A DNA stretch of 64,000 nt from Paracamarosporium sp. OC-R06-R3 (GCA_019828545.1 JACVRA010000349.1:62001-126000), one strand, 5' to 3'. Positions 11,459 to 24,374 are shown, counted from the stretch's first letter. Made by a program: numbers and translations. The notes: generated by a model from the sequence alone, not told the origin.

Positions 11459-12616
11459 ATGACGTCGGAAAAAGTAAAGGATGTGGGAAGTCCAATTTTT
11501 GTGTTCGATAGCATGCGCACGCGCTCCCATCTCTTCTTTCGGTACTTGTCCACGAGTCCAGAGCTGTATCCAATATACCACCCTTTCGTCTTGGCGGCTT
11601 ACCTAGGTCCAGATAGATGGTATGACCTTTAACTTCGATTTTTCCCCAAATGAGCGAAGATCTGGTTTGAAGTCGAAACCAGACTGATGTAGATGTCCAG
11701 GCCGCAATATTCGCACGGCTGCGAAACCCGAATCAATCAGATCAAAGAAGATGGACTAATGGGCACTCCGGATATGACACACTCCAAATCCCAGGCGGCC
11801 TTGTTGAAAGAAGTAGAGGAGGCTCGTAGACAGGGAAAGACGCCCCTGTCAGGTGAACACATCTTCAACGTGCTGAAGCAGCCCGTGCTGCACGCCATGC
11901 ATCGTGATCCGTCTATTTCCATCACACACTTTGGCGACAACCCAACGCATATTCCGGATGAAATATGGCAGACGCTAAGACCGATAATGGTGATTAGGCA
12001 TCCAGTACCGCATATCAATTCGGGGTATACGGCTTTGAGTACGCTGGGTATGAGTGTTGCGATTGGTGATGAAGATCTAGGAATCTTTTGCTCGCAGCGG
12101 TATTATCGGTAAGTTGATCAGACTTCCTGCTTATCGAAATTTTTGCGATATACTTGCCCTATCGGTAAAACGTATTCGGTGCCGATTCGCTCAATATGCA
12201 CAACCCATCTTCGCTGAGCTAGTCTTTTACTCACTCTGATTAGCCACCTCTTCGATCTTCTCCGCTCCCAAAATCGAACGCCTCTTGTTGTTGACGCAGA
12301 TGACCTGCTCTTTCACACTGAACGCATCACCCACGTCCTCTCAAACACCCTGAACCTCGATTCTTCCCTCATGTCTGAACATTGGAATGTTATGCCGGAG
12401 GAGCAGCGGCCAAAACACCCTGTCATGAGAGCGTTTATGTCAACTTTTCATGCGAGTACAGGCATTGAGAGGCCGGAGAAGGAAGACGGGAAGGATGTCA
12501 CGGTGGCGTATAGGAGGTGGATTGAGAAGTGGGGAGAGGAGGTTGCGGATGTTTTGAAGGGGCTAGTAGAAGAGAATCTAGGGCATTACAAATATTTAGC
12601 GCAGTTTAAAGTGTAG
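11459..12616 (+). CDS. Sulfotransferase-like P-loop family protein
   Basis: Exons 11459-11619, 11701-12108 and 12244-12616 are phase-consistent and give 313 aa. The first exon reads IFVFDSMRTRSHLFFRYLST, then PIYHPFVLAAYLGPDRW. This N-terminal block is typical of a fungal sulfotransferase-like (P-loop) family, where it takes the place of the usual nucleotide-binding loop. Later landmarks are the FGDNPTHIPDEIW block and IMVIRHPVPHINSGYTAL, matching the 3'-phosphate-binding region with its RHP motif. Further on come PLVVDADDLL and a C-terminal helix region. No signal peptide or membrane segment is present. Members often occur in secondary-metabolite regions but few have tested activity, so the substrate and even sulfotransfer itself are unproven. 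The start at 11459 is chosen because it includes the conserved N-terminal block. Confidence 0.7.
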
Positions 12617-13757
12617 CTTTTATATAAGGGCTTGCGTTAGATCGGATAGAGAGTAATTGAAGTTGTGACGTCGAAAGAAAGTCTTGTAGCGCGGTGGGCC
12701 GTGGATGACGTGCTTACCAGCATCATTTATCAAATGTATACACACATAGTGATATGTCGATTTGAAATTTGAGGTCGTTCGCCTCAATGAACTCAATTAA
12801 TGTGTTGATCCTTAAATTGTATGATTTTACGTTTGTGTACTTGTAACCTCGCTTGCAAGTTACAAGTTGGTACACCTTGTTGTAAATATCACTGCCTTCC
12901 CGAAGCCAATGCAAGAATAGAACAAATCGTAACCACCCACCTGCAAGTCAATACTACGGTCGCTTGTATTAGAGGGTGCAAGCCCCCAGCAAATGCCGAT
13001 CTCGGAGCTCAAAGGATCTGATAAGATGTGCTGATTGATAAGATTTTTCATTTGCCAAGCACGCTAGGCCGTCCAAGCCGAACCCGATGCTCCAACTTCC
13101 AACCACCTTCCCCTTCGCTCATCTCCGCCGCAATGAAAGCTCCAAACCCTCGATCCTCTGGTCTAGTGCCCCGGTAGATGGCGTGGCGGACATGGGTCTA
13201 CGCGTTCCCCACTGTCGGCAGAATGAATCCGGGATATCTTTGGAGGAAGGCGATTATAGTTCCCCCATCATGCGCAGTGCAGCTTGAAGATATCACATGC
13301 TCGAGAAAGGTACAGCATCAATTAATTATGATCCAATATTACCACGGGTGTTTTGCGCTTTTTTGCCCCGGTAGAGCCCATATTGCTGCCCATGTTGACC
13401 TGACACGCAGAGCTCGCGCGCTCACGCAGTTCCACGCTATGGTACTGAGTGGCTTGATGTCTTGGACAGAGTGACCTAGGCCAAAACTCTTGGCTCGTAT
13501 CCGTCAATCAGATTAGATGACCGCAGAAAAATCTGCCACCGCTAGGAATACTGTGTCCCATAAAGTTAGGCGGCGTCGCCTAATGGTGTAGTATGCATCG
13601 CCAATAGCCTTACTCACGCCATCGGATACGACCCTTACGCCTAGATCCCAGCGCAAGGGTCCATCATGCACCCTAAACATGGTTTATAACCTCACGGCCG
13701 GTACGCAAGGCTGCTCTCCATCCCGAACTCTGGACTGCCCAGCCCAGTTCAACAACC
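12617..13757. other. Intergenic; upstream region of the siderophore transporter
   Basis: No gene seen. The only notable element is a GATA-type iron-regulatory motif match at 13016-13024, followed by a second TGATAAG at 13035-13041. Confidence 0.5.
13016..13024 (+). promoter_or_regulatory. SreA-type GATA site (ATCTGATAA)
   Basis: ATCTGATAA is an exact match to the consensus ATCWGATAA reported for fungal iron-responsive GATA repressors (SreA/Sre1 type). It lies 742 bp before the start of the siderophore transporter. A second core, TGATAAG, follows within 20 bp. About one match of this nine-mer is expected by chance in both strands of 64 kb, so its position before an iron-uptake gene is the main support. 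Confidence 0.45.
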
Positions 13758-15738
13758 ATGGCCTCTATGGGTACTTCTCAAGGACCGCAAGCCATTTCGA
13801 CCGCTACCGATGTGGAGAACAATATACCGGTCTCTATGGCTAACCTCGATTCAGAGAAGGGGAATGCCGTAGAGACTGCAGAGCCTGAAGACCTCAAGGA
13901 TTTTCCTGATGCTGTACCGGACTTTGATGCTCAGCATGGCGTTCGGAAGATAGAGGCCGTCACACTATCTTGGAGCAAAGCTTCTTTAGCTGCTCTCTTG
14001 ATCAAGTATGTTTCTTGCCATTTATTCTAAAACAATCCATGATCGCAACATGAACCAGCTAACTAACACGTCCACAGCATCTGGCTCATCTTCCTTACTA
14101 ACGGCTTCCGAGGTTCTATACTCGCTGGACTGACGCCTTACGTGACAAGTGACTTCCAGTCACACTCACTGTTGACTGTGATTGGCGTTGTTTCGGACGC
14201 AATGACCGCTGCGGTGTATATTCCTATGGCCAAACTCCTCGACGTGTGGGGTCGAGCTGAGGGATTCTTGCTTATGGTTTCCTCTGCTACCTTGGGCGTT
14301 ATTTTGATGGCCACCTCGCACAACCTTGCTACCTTTTGTGCTGCGCAGGTACGCTCATGATACTTGCGATAAGCATCCAATATTGTAGCAAAACAATCTC
14401 ATACTTCTAGGTCTTCTATTCGATTGGATTCGCCGGTGTCATCTATACCGTAGCCGTTCTCGCAGCAGATGTAACCTCATTGCGCAACCGAGGCATCGCG
14501 TTTGCTTTCACCTCTTCGCCGTACATGATCACTGCCTTTGCAGGATCCAAAGCGGCAGAATCATTTCTCCTGGATGTGAAAAATTGGCGATGGGGGTTTG
14601 GCGCCTTCGCCATCATCGTACCTTGTGTCACTCTTCCACTGTTCGTGTTGTTGAAGCTGCAGCTCCGGAAAGCAGAAAAGCAAGGTCTGATTTTGGAGGA
14701 AGCCAGGAACAAATGGACATTGGAAGGAATCTGGAAGAACATTGTTGCATTTGATCGTAAGCTCTACCATATCCTGTGTCTTCGTACAGTCTGCTAACCT
14801 ATATAGTCCCGGGTGTTGTACTGTTTGCGGGCGGTTTAACTGTATTCCTCCTTCCCTTCACCCTTGCAACACACGCTCCCAAAGGCTGGAAGACAGACTA
14901 CATCATTGCCATGATTATCGTTGGTCTCGTTGTACTCGTCGCCTTCGGTCTCTACGAAACCTACGTTGCCAAAGAACCCTTCCTCAAGAACAAATTCCTC
15001 ACCGATCGCTCCGTTATCGGCGCTTGTCTCATCGACATGACTTACCAAATATCTTACTACTGCTGGAACAGCTATTTCTCGTCTTTTCTGCAGGTTGTTT
15101 GCAACTTGTCCATCTCAGAGGCAGGTTATGTGAACAGCACGTTCCAAGTAGTGTCTGGCGTGTTGTTATTCATCGTGGGATACTTGATCCGACGCACAGG
15201 AAGGTTCAAATGGCTCTTCTACGTTACGGTACCGATCTATACTTTCGGACTTGGTCTAATGATTTATTTCCGGCAGCCGAATGTGAAAATAGGCTATATC
15301 GTCATGTGCGAGATCTTTATCTCCATTGGCGGATCTGTTTTCATCCTCCTGGTTCAACTGGCTTGTCTGGCGGCGGTCGACCATCAGTTCGTTGCTGCGG
15401 TATTAGCGCTGCTATATGTGAGTGGTACAATCGGAGGCGCGATTGGCAATGCAATCAGCGGTGCCATTTGGACGAACACTTTCTTTGGCGCACTACAGAG
15501 AGGCCTACCAGAGAGCGCGCTACCGGACATATTGACCATTTACTCGAGCTTGCCAGCGCAGTTGTCGTACCCTATCGGCAGTGCTGAGCGCATTGCAATT
15601 CAAGAGGCTTATGGGTATGGGCAGGCGAGGATGCTGGCTGCTGGTGTGGGCATCTTTGGATTAGCCTTCATCTGGATGTTTTTGATCCGGAACCATGATG
15701 TGACGCAGAAGAGACAAACGAAGGGAATGGTGTTTTAA
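13758..15738 (+). CDS. MFS siderophore-iron transporter (Sit1/Mir type)
   Basis: Exons 13758-14005, 14078-14348, 14411-14756 and 14807-15738 give 598 aa, usual for this family. About 80 hydrophilic residues are followed by 14 or so membrane segments beginning at about residue 78 (AALLINIWLIFLTN). Family landmarks are TPYVTSDFQSHSLLTVIGVVSD in the first loop, PMAKLLDVWGRAEGF (the MFS A-like motif), and SLRNRGIAFAFTSSPYMIT. The last large extracellular loop carries the YGYGQARMLAAGVGI segment after SLPAQLSYPIGS. The predicted role is uptake of ferric siderophores by proton symport at the plasma membrane. A match to an iron-regulatory GATA site upstream fits repression in iron-replete cells. The transported siderophore cannot be read from sequence. 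Confidence 0.9.
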
Positions 15739-16687
15739 ATAGAGTTGGGATGGGATACCGGTACGAGCTTGACTGCATGGTGGAATGAATAATACATGTA
15801 GCGCGTGGAGGCATGGAATTCACTAATAGGTAGTGAGAGACAGTGGTTCTGAGGTTAATCACAATACTTATGAACCAAATCGCTCTCTGGAGGTACGTGA
15901 AGTGTGCTCTATGATTCATATCATGTACGACGCGAAAATGCTACATGGCAATCAGCTAGACGAGCTGCGTTCTGATGAGCTTTTAAACAGTAATTCCAAC
16001 AATATTTGAATTTGCGATTAGGCAAGAAAATTCTCCGTGCTACAAAGTCTCCTCGATGGGTTTGAGCTAGGGTTTTGGCATTCTTGAGGGTGAGCTTGAG
16101 ATTGCCATCAAACTCTCGCAGGCTGAATTTTGTGAGAAGGCTCTCGATATACTAACATATAACTTCGAGACGCAATCCCCTACTATGAGAATGTAATTAG
16201 ATGACCTCTTTCAGTCCCAGGAGCCCCAACAAAAAGCAATCAGCCATCGAAACGGATGTGTTCCTTTTCACGCTAGCTCTGTGATATAAACTAGCCACTT
16301 CTTTGAAGTTTCTTCTTTTGTGAAACGTAATTAGCCTTGGCTTGAACATGATGTACCAGGATCATCATCGAATATGAGCACGAAAGCTTCTAGAGAGTCA
16401 TCGATACATTTGTCTTTCACACACTTCAAGACCGTTCAGGCTTATGCCCTTCAGCTTAATGCATATCTTTCGATTTAACTCAATACATGTATTGGAACGA
16501 AGAGGTTGGAACCAATAAGAAGATTGAACGACATAACTTATCGTGTAAAGCAAGACGTGAAGGACGGATACCACTCACGCTAACCCAAAAGTAGAAAGCG
16601 CGACTACCACCCGCTGACTAACCACAAACTTTCCAGCAGCGCAACCCTCGCGCATCACGACGTCCAACTCTCTAGCCCGCCCACACA
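15739..16687. other. Intergenic, no supported gene
   Basis: AT-leaning spacer without frames of interest. The right 100 bp is C/T-rich and is the likely leader of the uL15m gene. Confidence 0.5.
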
Positions 16688-18243
16688 ATGCCTCCCCGGC
16701 TCAAGGCTCTCCGCCTAGCCTCCTCGCTCCTCCAAAGACAGAGACCTACAACATGCCCCGTTAGCGCGCCGTTCCTTGCCACCCAGCACCGCTCTGCCTC
16801 GATTCTCTCCTCGCTATCCGACACCAAAGGCGCGTACAAGAAGAAGATCCGCAAAGGTCGCGGTCCGGCTTCGGGCAAGGGAAAGACAGCAGGAAGGGGT
16901 CAGAAGGGTCAGCATGCGCACGGAAAGGTGCCGGCGGGGTTCCAGGGTGGACAGACGCCGCTGAGTGTCACGAAGCCGCCAAGGGGGAGAGACAAATACA
17001 ATCCGTGAGTGTGCAGTTCAATTGGGATGAGATGGAGTGCTGCTGTGGAAGAAGATCTTGGCATCACATCTTGGGACACAATTGGGTTGGAAGAAAGGCT
17101 GGGATGAAGAGAAAGCGAAGGCTAACGAGGTGGTTGCAGATTCAAGGTGGAAATGTCGCCCATCAATCTCGACCGGATACAATCTTGGATCGACCAAGGC
17201 CGACTTGACCCCTCGCAACCCATCACAATGAAGGAGCTTAACAGATCGCGGTGTCTGCATGGCGTCAAGAGGCACGGCGTAAAGCTGCTTGGCCGGGTAC
17301 GTCTTCCTTTATTTCTCTCGATCACTCCACCTTCTCCTTGAATATCTACTGTCAGGCTCGGGGTCAGCAACACATAACGGGGTGCGTGCGTGCGTGCGCC
17401 TTGCAGCTCGACATTGAAACGCTACAAACATACATACACAAGGCTTGCACGAGCGCCGGAATCCTTCGCCGAGCTCCAATCCAACCCGACCCCGAGACCC
17501 CAGTCGAGACACACATACGCCACGCATACACACGATACATGCATTTCGCTTGGTCATGATCACTGCCAAACGCCCCGAATAGCCCACATTCCTAACTGGG
17601 CACAACCTGTGCTGGCGTCTCACCTCACCTGGCCTTACCTCACTAGCCTCCACAATTACCGCACACTTACTAACGCAGCCTTCGTTTCTAGGACGCCGAC
17701 CAGCTCAAGTCCGCAATCCACATCGTCGTCTCCCGCGCGTCCGCCACAGCAATCGCCCGCATCGAGGCCCTCGGCGGCTCCGTCACCACGCGCTTCTACT
17801 CGCCTACATCCGTCAAGCGCGTGCTGAAGGGCGAATCGCATCCCATCATCTCCCTGCAGGCAGACGCAGATCTCATCTCGCGCGCAGCGCAGTACACCCT
17901 CCCCAACGGCACCTCGACCAGCGTCGTCGCGCCCGCCGTCGTAGAAGCGCTTAAGTCCGCACACGCAAACCCGGACACGCCTGTAGATGTGAAGAACGAG
18001 GCCCTCCGCGCCGTCATGGCGCAAGTTAGTGCAAAATACAGGTACAGACTTCCTGACGCGACGGCGAGAAAGGATATAGAGTACTACCGCGACCCCGCGC
18101 ACAGGGGGTATCTGAGCCACTTGGTTAAGGAGGGAGAGAGCCCCAGTTTGTTCTTTAAGATGCCGGGCGAGGCCAAGGATAAGAAGGGGCAAACAGCGAG
18201 GAGGGCGGCGGCTAAGGCCAGTGCGGAGAACAGGTTGTTCTAG
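16688..18243 (+). CDS. MRPL10: Mitochondrial large-subunit ribosomal protein uL15m
   Basis: Exons 16688-17004, 17140-17296 and 17692-18243 give 341 aa. The first 45 residues are Arg/Ser/Ala-rich without acids, as in a mitochondrial presequence. Next comes the bacterial L15 signature: [20 protein letters not shown], then [19 protein letters not shown]. The second exon gives [17 protein letters not shown] and the third the L15 C-domain ([21 protein letters not shown]), ending with a fungal mitochondrial extension. It is part of the mitoribosome large subunit. The symbol follows yeast usage. The second intron is unusually long for this window (395 nt) and carries a GTGCGTGCGTGCG stretch near 17382. 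The antisense 214-codon frame (17656-18300) is a shadow. Confidence 0.93.
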
Positions 18244-21200
18244 GGTGGTGGTTGGGAATTTGGGGGTGGGGATCGAGGTGTACGATGTGTATTGTATCAT
18301 AGCATATCATATCATGGTGTCTTGTCCTGGGCGTGTACATGTAGATGTAGTTGTAGGACTTTTGTTGGAAATAAAAGACAAGATATATGTAGCATCCTAC
18401 ACAAGTAGAGGGTTTGTTGCTTCTATGTGCATTTGCTCCAAGTTCGGCTTAAGAAGCTTTTCTCAAGGGTTTCCGGGCAGGAAGATTGAATTTGGCTGCT
18501 CTGCGTTTACTGGCTGTTCTTCTGGTGTAGAAGTAAGATGTCCAAGTAGTGGACTTCTGACACGACAAGAAAAGACCTCAATCGAAAACATCTGCTAAGT
18601 CGTCGATGTCCCCTCTATAGAAGGCATGTTAGCAGCATCAAGAACCAGAAGTTGCATGGATATGGGCATTTGTGAGCTGTATCACTTCGAACCGGTCCTT
18701 GACGCAGTCCCAGAGTAGCCTACGGACAAACGTCTAGCATCTTGACATACGTTGGGAAAGTGCCGAGCCCAGCCGGCTCATCACCCGCGTAGCACTATGG
18801 AACGACATTCATACTACAAATGGTCATAAGTGCCACTGCACACGGTCGAATCCGTGCAGAATCGCCAAAGCCGTCCTGCTCGAGGTGAGGGCGTAGTGCA
18901 GTACAACGGCTGGTGCATTCTTGCGGTTGCCGTGTCGACAGTGGCATGTTGGTGGAGTTCAATGTTGGCTAGGAAAAACTACCCTAGCTGTGACGTCGAT
19001 GATTGAACTGACCCGACTGTAGGACGGATGCAATGACGGCGTGCAATGTTGCGTCGCAATCCAATGTTGACCGGACAGCGAGATGATCCAGTAGTGTATC
19101 ATAGACCCACGTGTCGCGTGTGTCAAATAGCATTCGTTCCCTTGATTATCAGTATGCATTGCTGAGAGCAAGGTTCGACTAGATTGTGTTGACCTAGGAT
19201 AGGCGATGGCAAGGCCAACCGTATGCGAGCACTTGTCCTGTCCGTATCTGTTTGGTGCAATCCAGAATGACCCAACAACATAAGAAATGAAACCGAGGGA
19301 CAGGCGAGATGGAAGGGTAAAAGCCGCTGCGAAGGTATGAAAAATGCGTTGCACAGACCGAATGCAGATCAGAACCGGTCAGATGCAACAGGGGAAAGAT
19401 ATTGTGAACAAGGTAACGTGCGGGCATGATCGTGTTTGCTGTGGCACATATTGCGGAAATCCAGCAACGGAATTTGCTTGGTGGACGCTGATCTACTTCC
19501 CATGTGCGATGAAATCGATGCAAGGGCACAGGAGTGGAACTCGATAAAAGCTGACTGCATTACGAGTTTGTGGGTATTTGATAACACCTTGTATGTCCGG
19601 GAAGAACCTTAGGGTCAATTTGCAGCGGATTGTGGCTTCATATCGTCTGAGCCTGACTATTATCTCGTGGGGCGAAACACGGCAGGCTATCCAGACACAC
19701 CGACCGGTGTCAAAGGATGATACTGCAGTTGTATGCAACAAGTAGGCTTGGGCGGTTCGGTGTAAAGGTTGCTATGCCTGCCTTCTTCAGTCACTACGGC
19801 CTCTCCCATGTACGCTCATGTACAAGGCTCTTGAGGTTCCATCTCCGAAACAGATTCAGCCGGTTGGCGGGCCTCGTACTTGGTTGCCACACGACCGGTG
19901 GGTGCAGATCGGGGAAGCCTAATCATCTCTTGCGGAAGGCGTGTAGCCGATTGTGATATGCCGCGGTGTTGCAGAGAAAGGACATGTCTGACCAGGGAGG
20001 GACGGAAGAGAAAAAAACATTCATGTGGTGCCGGAAGAAGCGGACTTGAAGAAAGAAAGCGCTGGCAGGGGTGCATGCCACGACTAAGCGTGTCACAGCT
20101 GCAAGGTATCTCGCACGGTGTCACAGGGCGCAGAGGGTTGGCCCACGAATGACCACGGTGATCAATAATAGCAGCGACAAAGGACTGCAGACGTTTCGCC
20201 GAGATTTGCATGGTTGCAGCCATCCTCGTGTACCAAGAGAGGCTTCGGAGGTTGGGTTCTGCCGGCAATTGGTTGGTTGCCACCCTATCTGTGCCCGCCA
20301 GTGAAACGACTCGCGCGTCTTTGGGTGATGAGCCAACGGCTGCATGCGGCATCTTGCTTCCAAGATATTTGCCTGCACCACAAGGTGGTTGGGGTGTGGT
20401 GGTGAATGCCAGCCGAAAACGATCGGTATCAGGCTATGCACACGATGAAGGAAGCACGCGGAGCCCAAGGGATGCTTGAAGCAGAAGGGGCGGCAAGCGA
20501 ATGGCGTCGCTGCCACACAGCGTGTATGCGTGTGCGTGTGAGAGCTGGACAGGATTGCGGCGAGGCGGTTCAAAAGCGCGAAGCGGTGTCCCTGGTTCTA
20601 AGCCCGGGGTGTTGCAACAGGAATGGGACTTGCCGCCCGAAGGAAAACGATCGTGTCGTGTCGCTGCATCGCATTGGTGCCAGCTCGCTCCGCGCAATTG
20701 TGGGTGTGAAAGAGCCTTGCAGGGCAAAGCTGGAAGGTGGTGGTTGAGGACAAGCGGGCCTTGTTGACGGTGCATGGAGGCCTAGCTGCTTGTGGCGCAG
20801 ATGTGCGTCAGGCGAGTAGGAAAGAGCGCAATCGACGGACGGCCAACAGTCAGAATTGCTGCCGGTTTGAGCGTCAGCAAAACATGGAGTGGGACGGCAA
20901 AGCTGTGGTGCATCTGCGGAGGCGTCTCCATCGTCTTGCCGGGGCTATTCTGGGTGGAGCGTCCTCTGATTCAGCGTCACAAGAGATGTTGGGAGAGTCG
21001 GCCGTCGGTATGCTAGTTCGCTATTGTCAACGATGTGCGGAGGCAGGCGCGTCTGTGTGGTGTTGGCTGGACCAAGGCAAGAACAGCCTGCATCGCACCT
21101 TCCGCGCCTTGGTGTCCTGTTTGGTGCATCACGCTGGCCGTCCCACGCGACCGTCAAGGCGGCAACAATCAATTCATACTCGCATCTCGCGAGATGGGCA

Positions 21201-23429
21201 AGAGGGCTGGATCGCCTGCGTGGCGCAACGCATCTGCTCGTGCGTTTCCAACCTCCGTGACCATGTCAGCACTCGGGATACAAATTACGGGCGCTTCGAC
21301 CAGTTGCGGTAGCCTCAATCAGGTGCATGCATACCTGCCGATGGCGGCTGCGACGAGGCCTACCGCCCACCTACCGCCCATGTACGCGCCTGTCACCGAT
21401 GCAATTCGCGAGCTGGCACGTTCGCACGCACAAGGTATCTACATGTACCCCTTCGACGTCGACTTCCAGAGGATCGTCGGCCGTGTTGACCATGGCCCGT
21501 CAGTCACGACGCTGTAGCACAGTAAGACGCAGACGGGATGCCCAGGTGACTGTATCGACCCAACTAATAGAGCAGCGACGCAATGCATAATGGCGATGCA
21601 AGGAGCAAGGTAAGGGGGGCACAGTACATGGCGTATAATTAGGAGTGCGATCCATCAAGCCGGTCATGGATGCCTTGGACTCGGGCCTCTCTACGGAGAC
21701 GACAGCTAGCACCGTGGCGTAGCCCTCTTGATTCGTCCCCCGGCCGTCTTACCTACTTGTTGCGGCGAAGCGGGGATAAGATCTTGAAGAGGATTGAAGA
21801 GGCTAAACTCAGCCAAGTCATGTTCAGAGACTGCAACCGATGACTTTTTGCCACTTTCGTGTCCGCTGAAGCCTGAGCAAGGGTCCGGCAGCCTTGACGC
21901 TTCTCAAACAACATCCACACCGGACAAGGATCTGATAGTGCTGCGCGTAATAAGCCGATGTTGCTCCTACAGTCGTAGACCTGTTCCTTTGACCCAACCT
22001 GGAATTTATTGACATGTTGACCGCAAGCGGGCGCGCTTCCTCTCAGCAGACGCCTGACGCTGTATGTCGCCAGCATGATCCAGGAGCGTCATCCCCGCCA
22101 TGTCGTTGATTCACGGTTGCAGGCGGCAGCGGTGCGTGGGGCAGTCGTGCAGAAGCCTGGAGAGTCTTGCTACCTCCCCACGGCTGCTTCCATCGAGCCA
22201 GTCAGTCACAATGATGGCACTGCATACGTACGCATGTCCTCACTGCTGCAAAGCGGAATGCGCTAACATCGATGGTCGGAGCGTGCTCGGCGTCGACCGG
22301 TTGTTGGAGGTAGCGAGCCGATATCATCGTCGATAAATCTATAGTGGGATTTGCGCGTGAATCCAAGGCGCGGTACGTCTCAGCGTGGCGCGACCTTGGG
22401 AGGACTAATAATGCTGCCGTACGCGGCCTAGCACCGTCTTACACCTCGCTCGTAACCGCAAGAGACAACCTGCGGGGCAACGTGGACGTGGATGGGCTGC
22501 CGAGTGTCCTCCGTATCACGCCCTGGCTCCAGGCCGCCTTCGCACTTCGCCCACACTAGCATCTCCACCATGTTGGCGGTTTGACGGGATCGCTCTCCCA
22601 ACCAGTGCTGCTGCTGGACGGATGCACGGCTCTGGAGCCACATGACCATTGCTGCACTCCTGCCCACGGTCGTATCACGATATCAATTATTACTCTAACA
22701 GCGAGCAGGCTTCCAGATGCCCATTTGAAATCGAAGACGAATGCGTGCAGGAGGACCGATGCAGCCGCGCTCGCCCGGGCGTATTGTGCTGAGTCATGCA
22801 TGTATTTTTGCGCTGTATCGGAACTGGACCAGGAGACGTCGCACCCGCATCAATGTGCCTGTGTGGGCCTCTGGGCTCCGCAGCGGCCATCAATACAATG
22901 TCACGGTGACGGTCCATCGCCAGCGACGCAAATAGCTTCACGGTTCGCAAGGGGCGTGTTTCGATAGCGAGCTGACGAGGGGGGATGATTACATAGGCGT
23001 TTAGTACCACACCTCATCCGGTTGGGCGGGTGCCGAAGAGCAATTCCGCTGGCCTCCTCACCCCACTCGCAGAAAAAAAATTCGAGTCGTCACCGCGCCG
23101 GCGCAGAGACAGTTGACAATCTTGCTCGTGTGGCATCCCTGCGCTTGCGCCTTCAGTTGCATCACGGTTGCACGGTTAGCGTGTGGGCGAGGCGTCGCCC
23201 ACGGCAGCTTTCAGCATTCTCGTCGCGGGCCGCCAAGCGGAATGCCAACTCCAAAAGCAATGTCAGCTCCACGCGGTGTTGCTGGATGAATGAAGGAGGG
23301 ATTCGCGAACCGCTACGCGGGTGCCCGCACACGGCGGTTGCATTTTACCCCTTGGGCGTCGAGGTGCGTTTGCAGCGGTGGTGCCGGCCTGCAATCACGG
23401 CTAGGGAGTGGAAACACGCAGCCGCAAGT

Positions 23430-23452
23430 CCAAGCACCCAAGCACCCAAGCA
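23430..23452. repeat. 8-bp tandem repeat (CCAAGCAC), about 2.9 copies
   Basis: Perfect tandem copies of CCAAGCAC in the GC-rich gene-free region. Confidence 0.8.
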
Positions 23453-23617
23453 GGCCGGAAGTGACGGTGTTGAGCAGGCGATGCGTGTTTCGCAGGGGCA
23501 CTTGGTGGACGACGGTGCTGCGGTGCAGAGTGCCTCAACTTGGAACGGCGCAATCTGGCCTCTGTGCGAGCCTGCTGGGGCGCACCACTGGCCGGACAGG
23601 AGGCTCCGAGGGATGCA

Positions 23618-23649
23618 GTGGGCAAGCGGTGGGCAAGCGGTGGGCAAGC
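23618..23649. repeat. 11-bp tandem repeat (GTGGGCAAGCG), 3 copies
   Basis: Three tandem copies of GTGGGCAAGCG; the last one lacks its final base. Confidence 0.85.
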
Positions 23650-24182
23650 AGCGGCGGGTCTGATTGGGGCGCTCACACGACGCAGCGCAATTTGCAAAAA
23701 GAGGATTCATCGATCAGCAGCTCGCTCGAAACTCAGCCTGCGAAGCGTCGCGTTGGACAGGGTTTGGGGTCGGAATGAGATGATGGTTAGGGTAAGACGA
23801 TATTATGGGCGGCTTTGGTGCTCGTATCGAATCTGATACCTTACGTACCGCTCAGGCTTGGGGCCGCCGTTCGCTTTTGGGGCCGCGTGCGAGCGGTGCA
23901 GCGGAGAGGATCCAGAGCAGGGCGGGTGCAGCAAATCAGCGGCACGGCAGGGACGGAATGGAGCAGGGCAGCTGGGCATTCCAGGCCGTGGTTGGAGGGT
24001 TAGACGGGACAGGTTTGCGATGTGCTCGTCATGGCAGCAAGGAGCGCGGCCATGGCAGAGGCAGAGGCAGGACTGCCGACGCACCGGCGGCGAGGCGACG
24101 GCGGGCCAATCAGGCAGGCTGGGGTCGAGGGAGGCGGGCCAGAGCCAGCGGGCTCCAGACGCCATGCAAACGACGGGTCAGA

Positions 24183-24206
24183 TGGGCGTGTGGGCGTGTG
24201 GGCGTG
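24183..24206. repeat. 8-bp tandem repeat (TGGGCGTG), 3 copies
   Basis: Three perfect tandem copies of TGGGCGTG. Confidence 0.85.
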
Positions 24207-24343
24207 AAGAGGCAGACGCACGCAGCTGCTACGCACGCATGGCCGGGCTGGGCTGCTGCGCACAAAGCCGCCGGCCCCTGCGACCGCGGAGAGGGCTAGC
24301 GGAGACGCTGCTTGCGTTTCCACCACGACGCACGCTTGGCCGC

Positions 24344-24374
24344 GCCATGGGCCATGGGCCATGGGCCATGGGCC
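24344..24374. repeat. 7-bp tandem repeat (GCCATGG), 4.4 copies
   Basis: Four perfect copies plus a partial one. Each contains the palindrome CCATGG, so the array could fold or pair with itself. Confidence 0.9.

Noticed and set aside
17656..18300. 214-codon minus-strand frame
   Set aside because: Antisense to the third exon of uL15m.
20737..21312. 191-codon plus-strand frame
   Set aside because: No family resemblance, and composition matches neighbouring non-coding frames.
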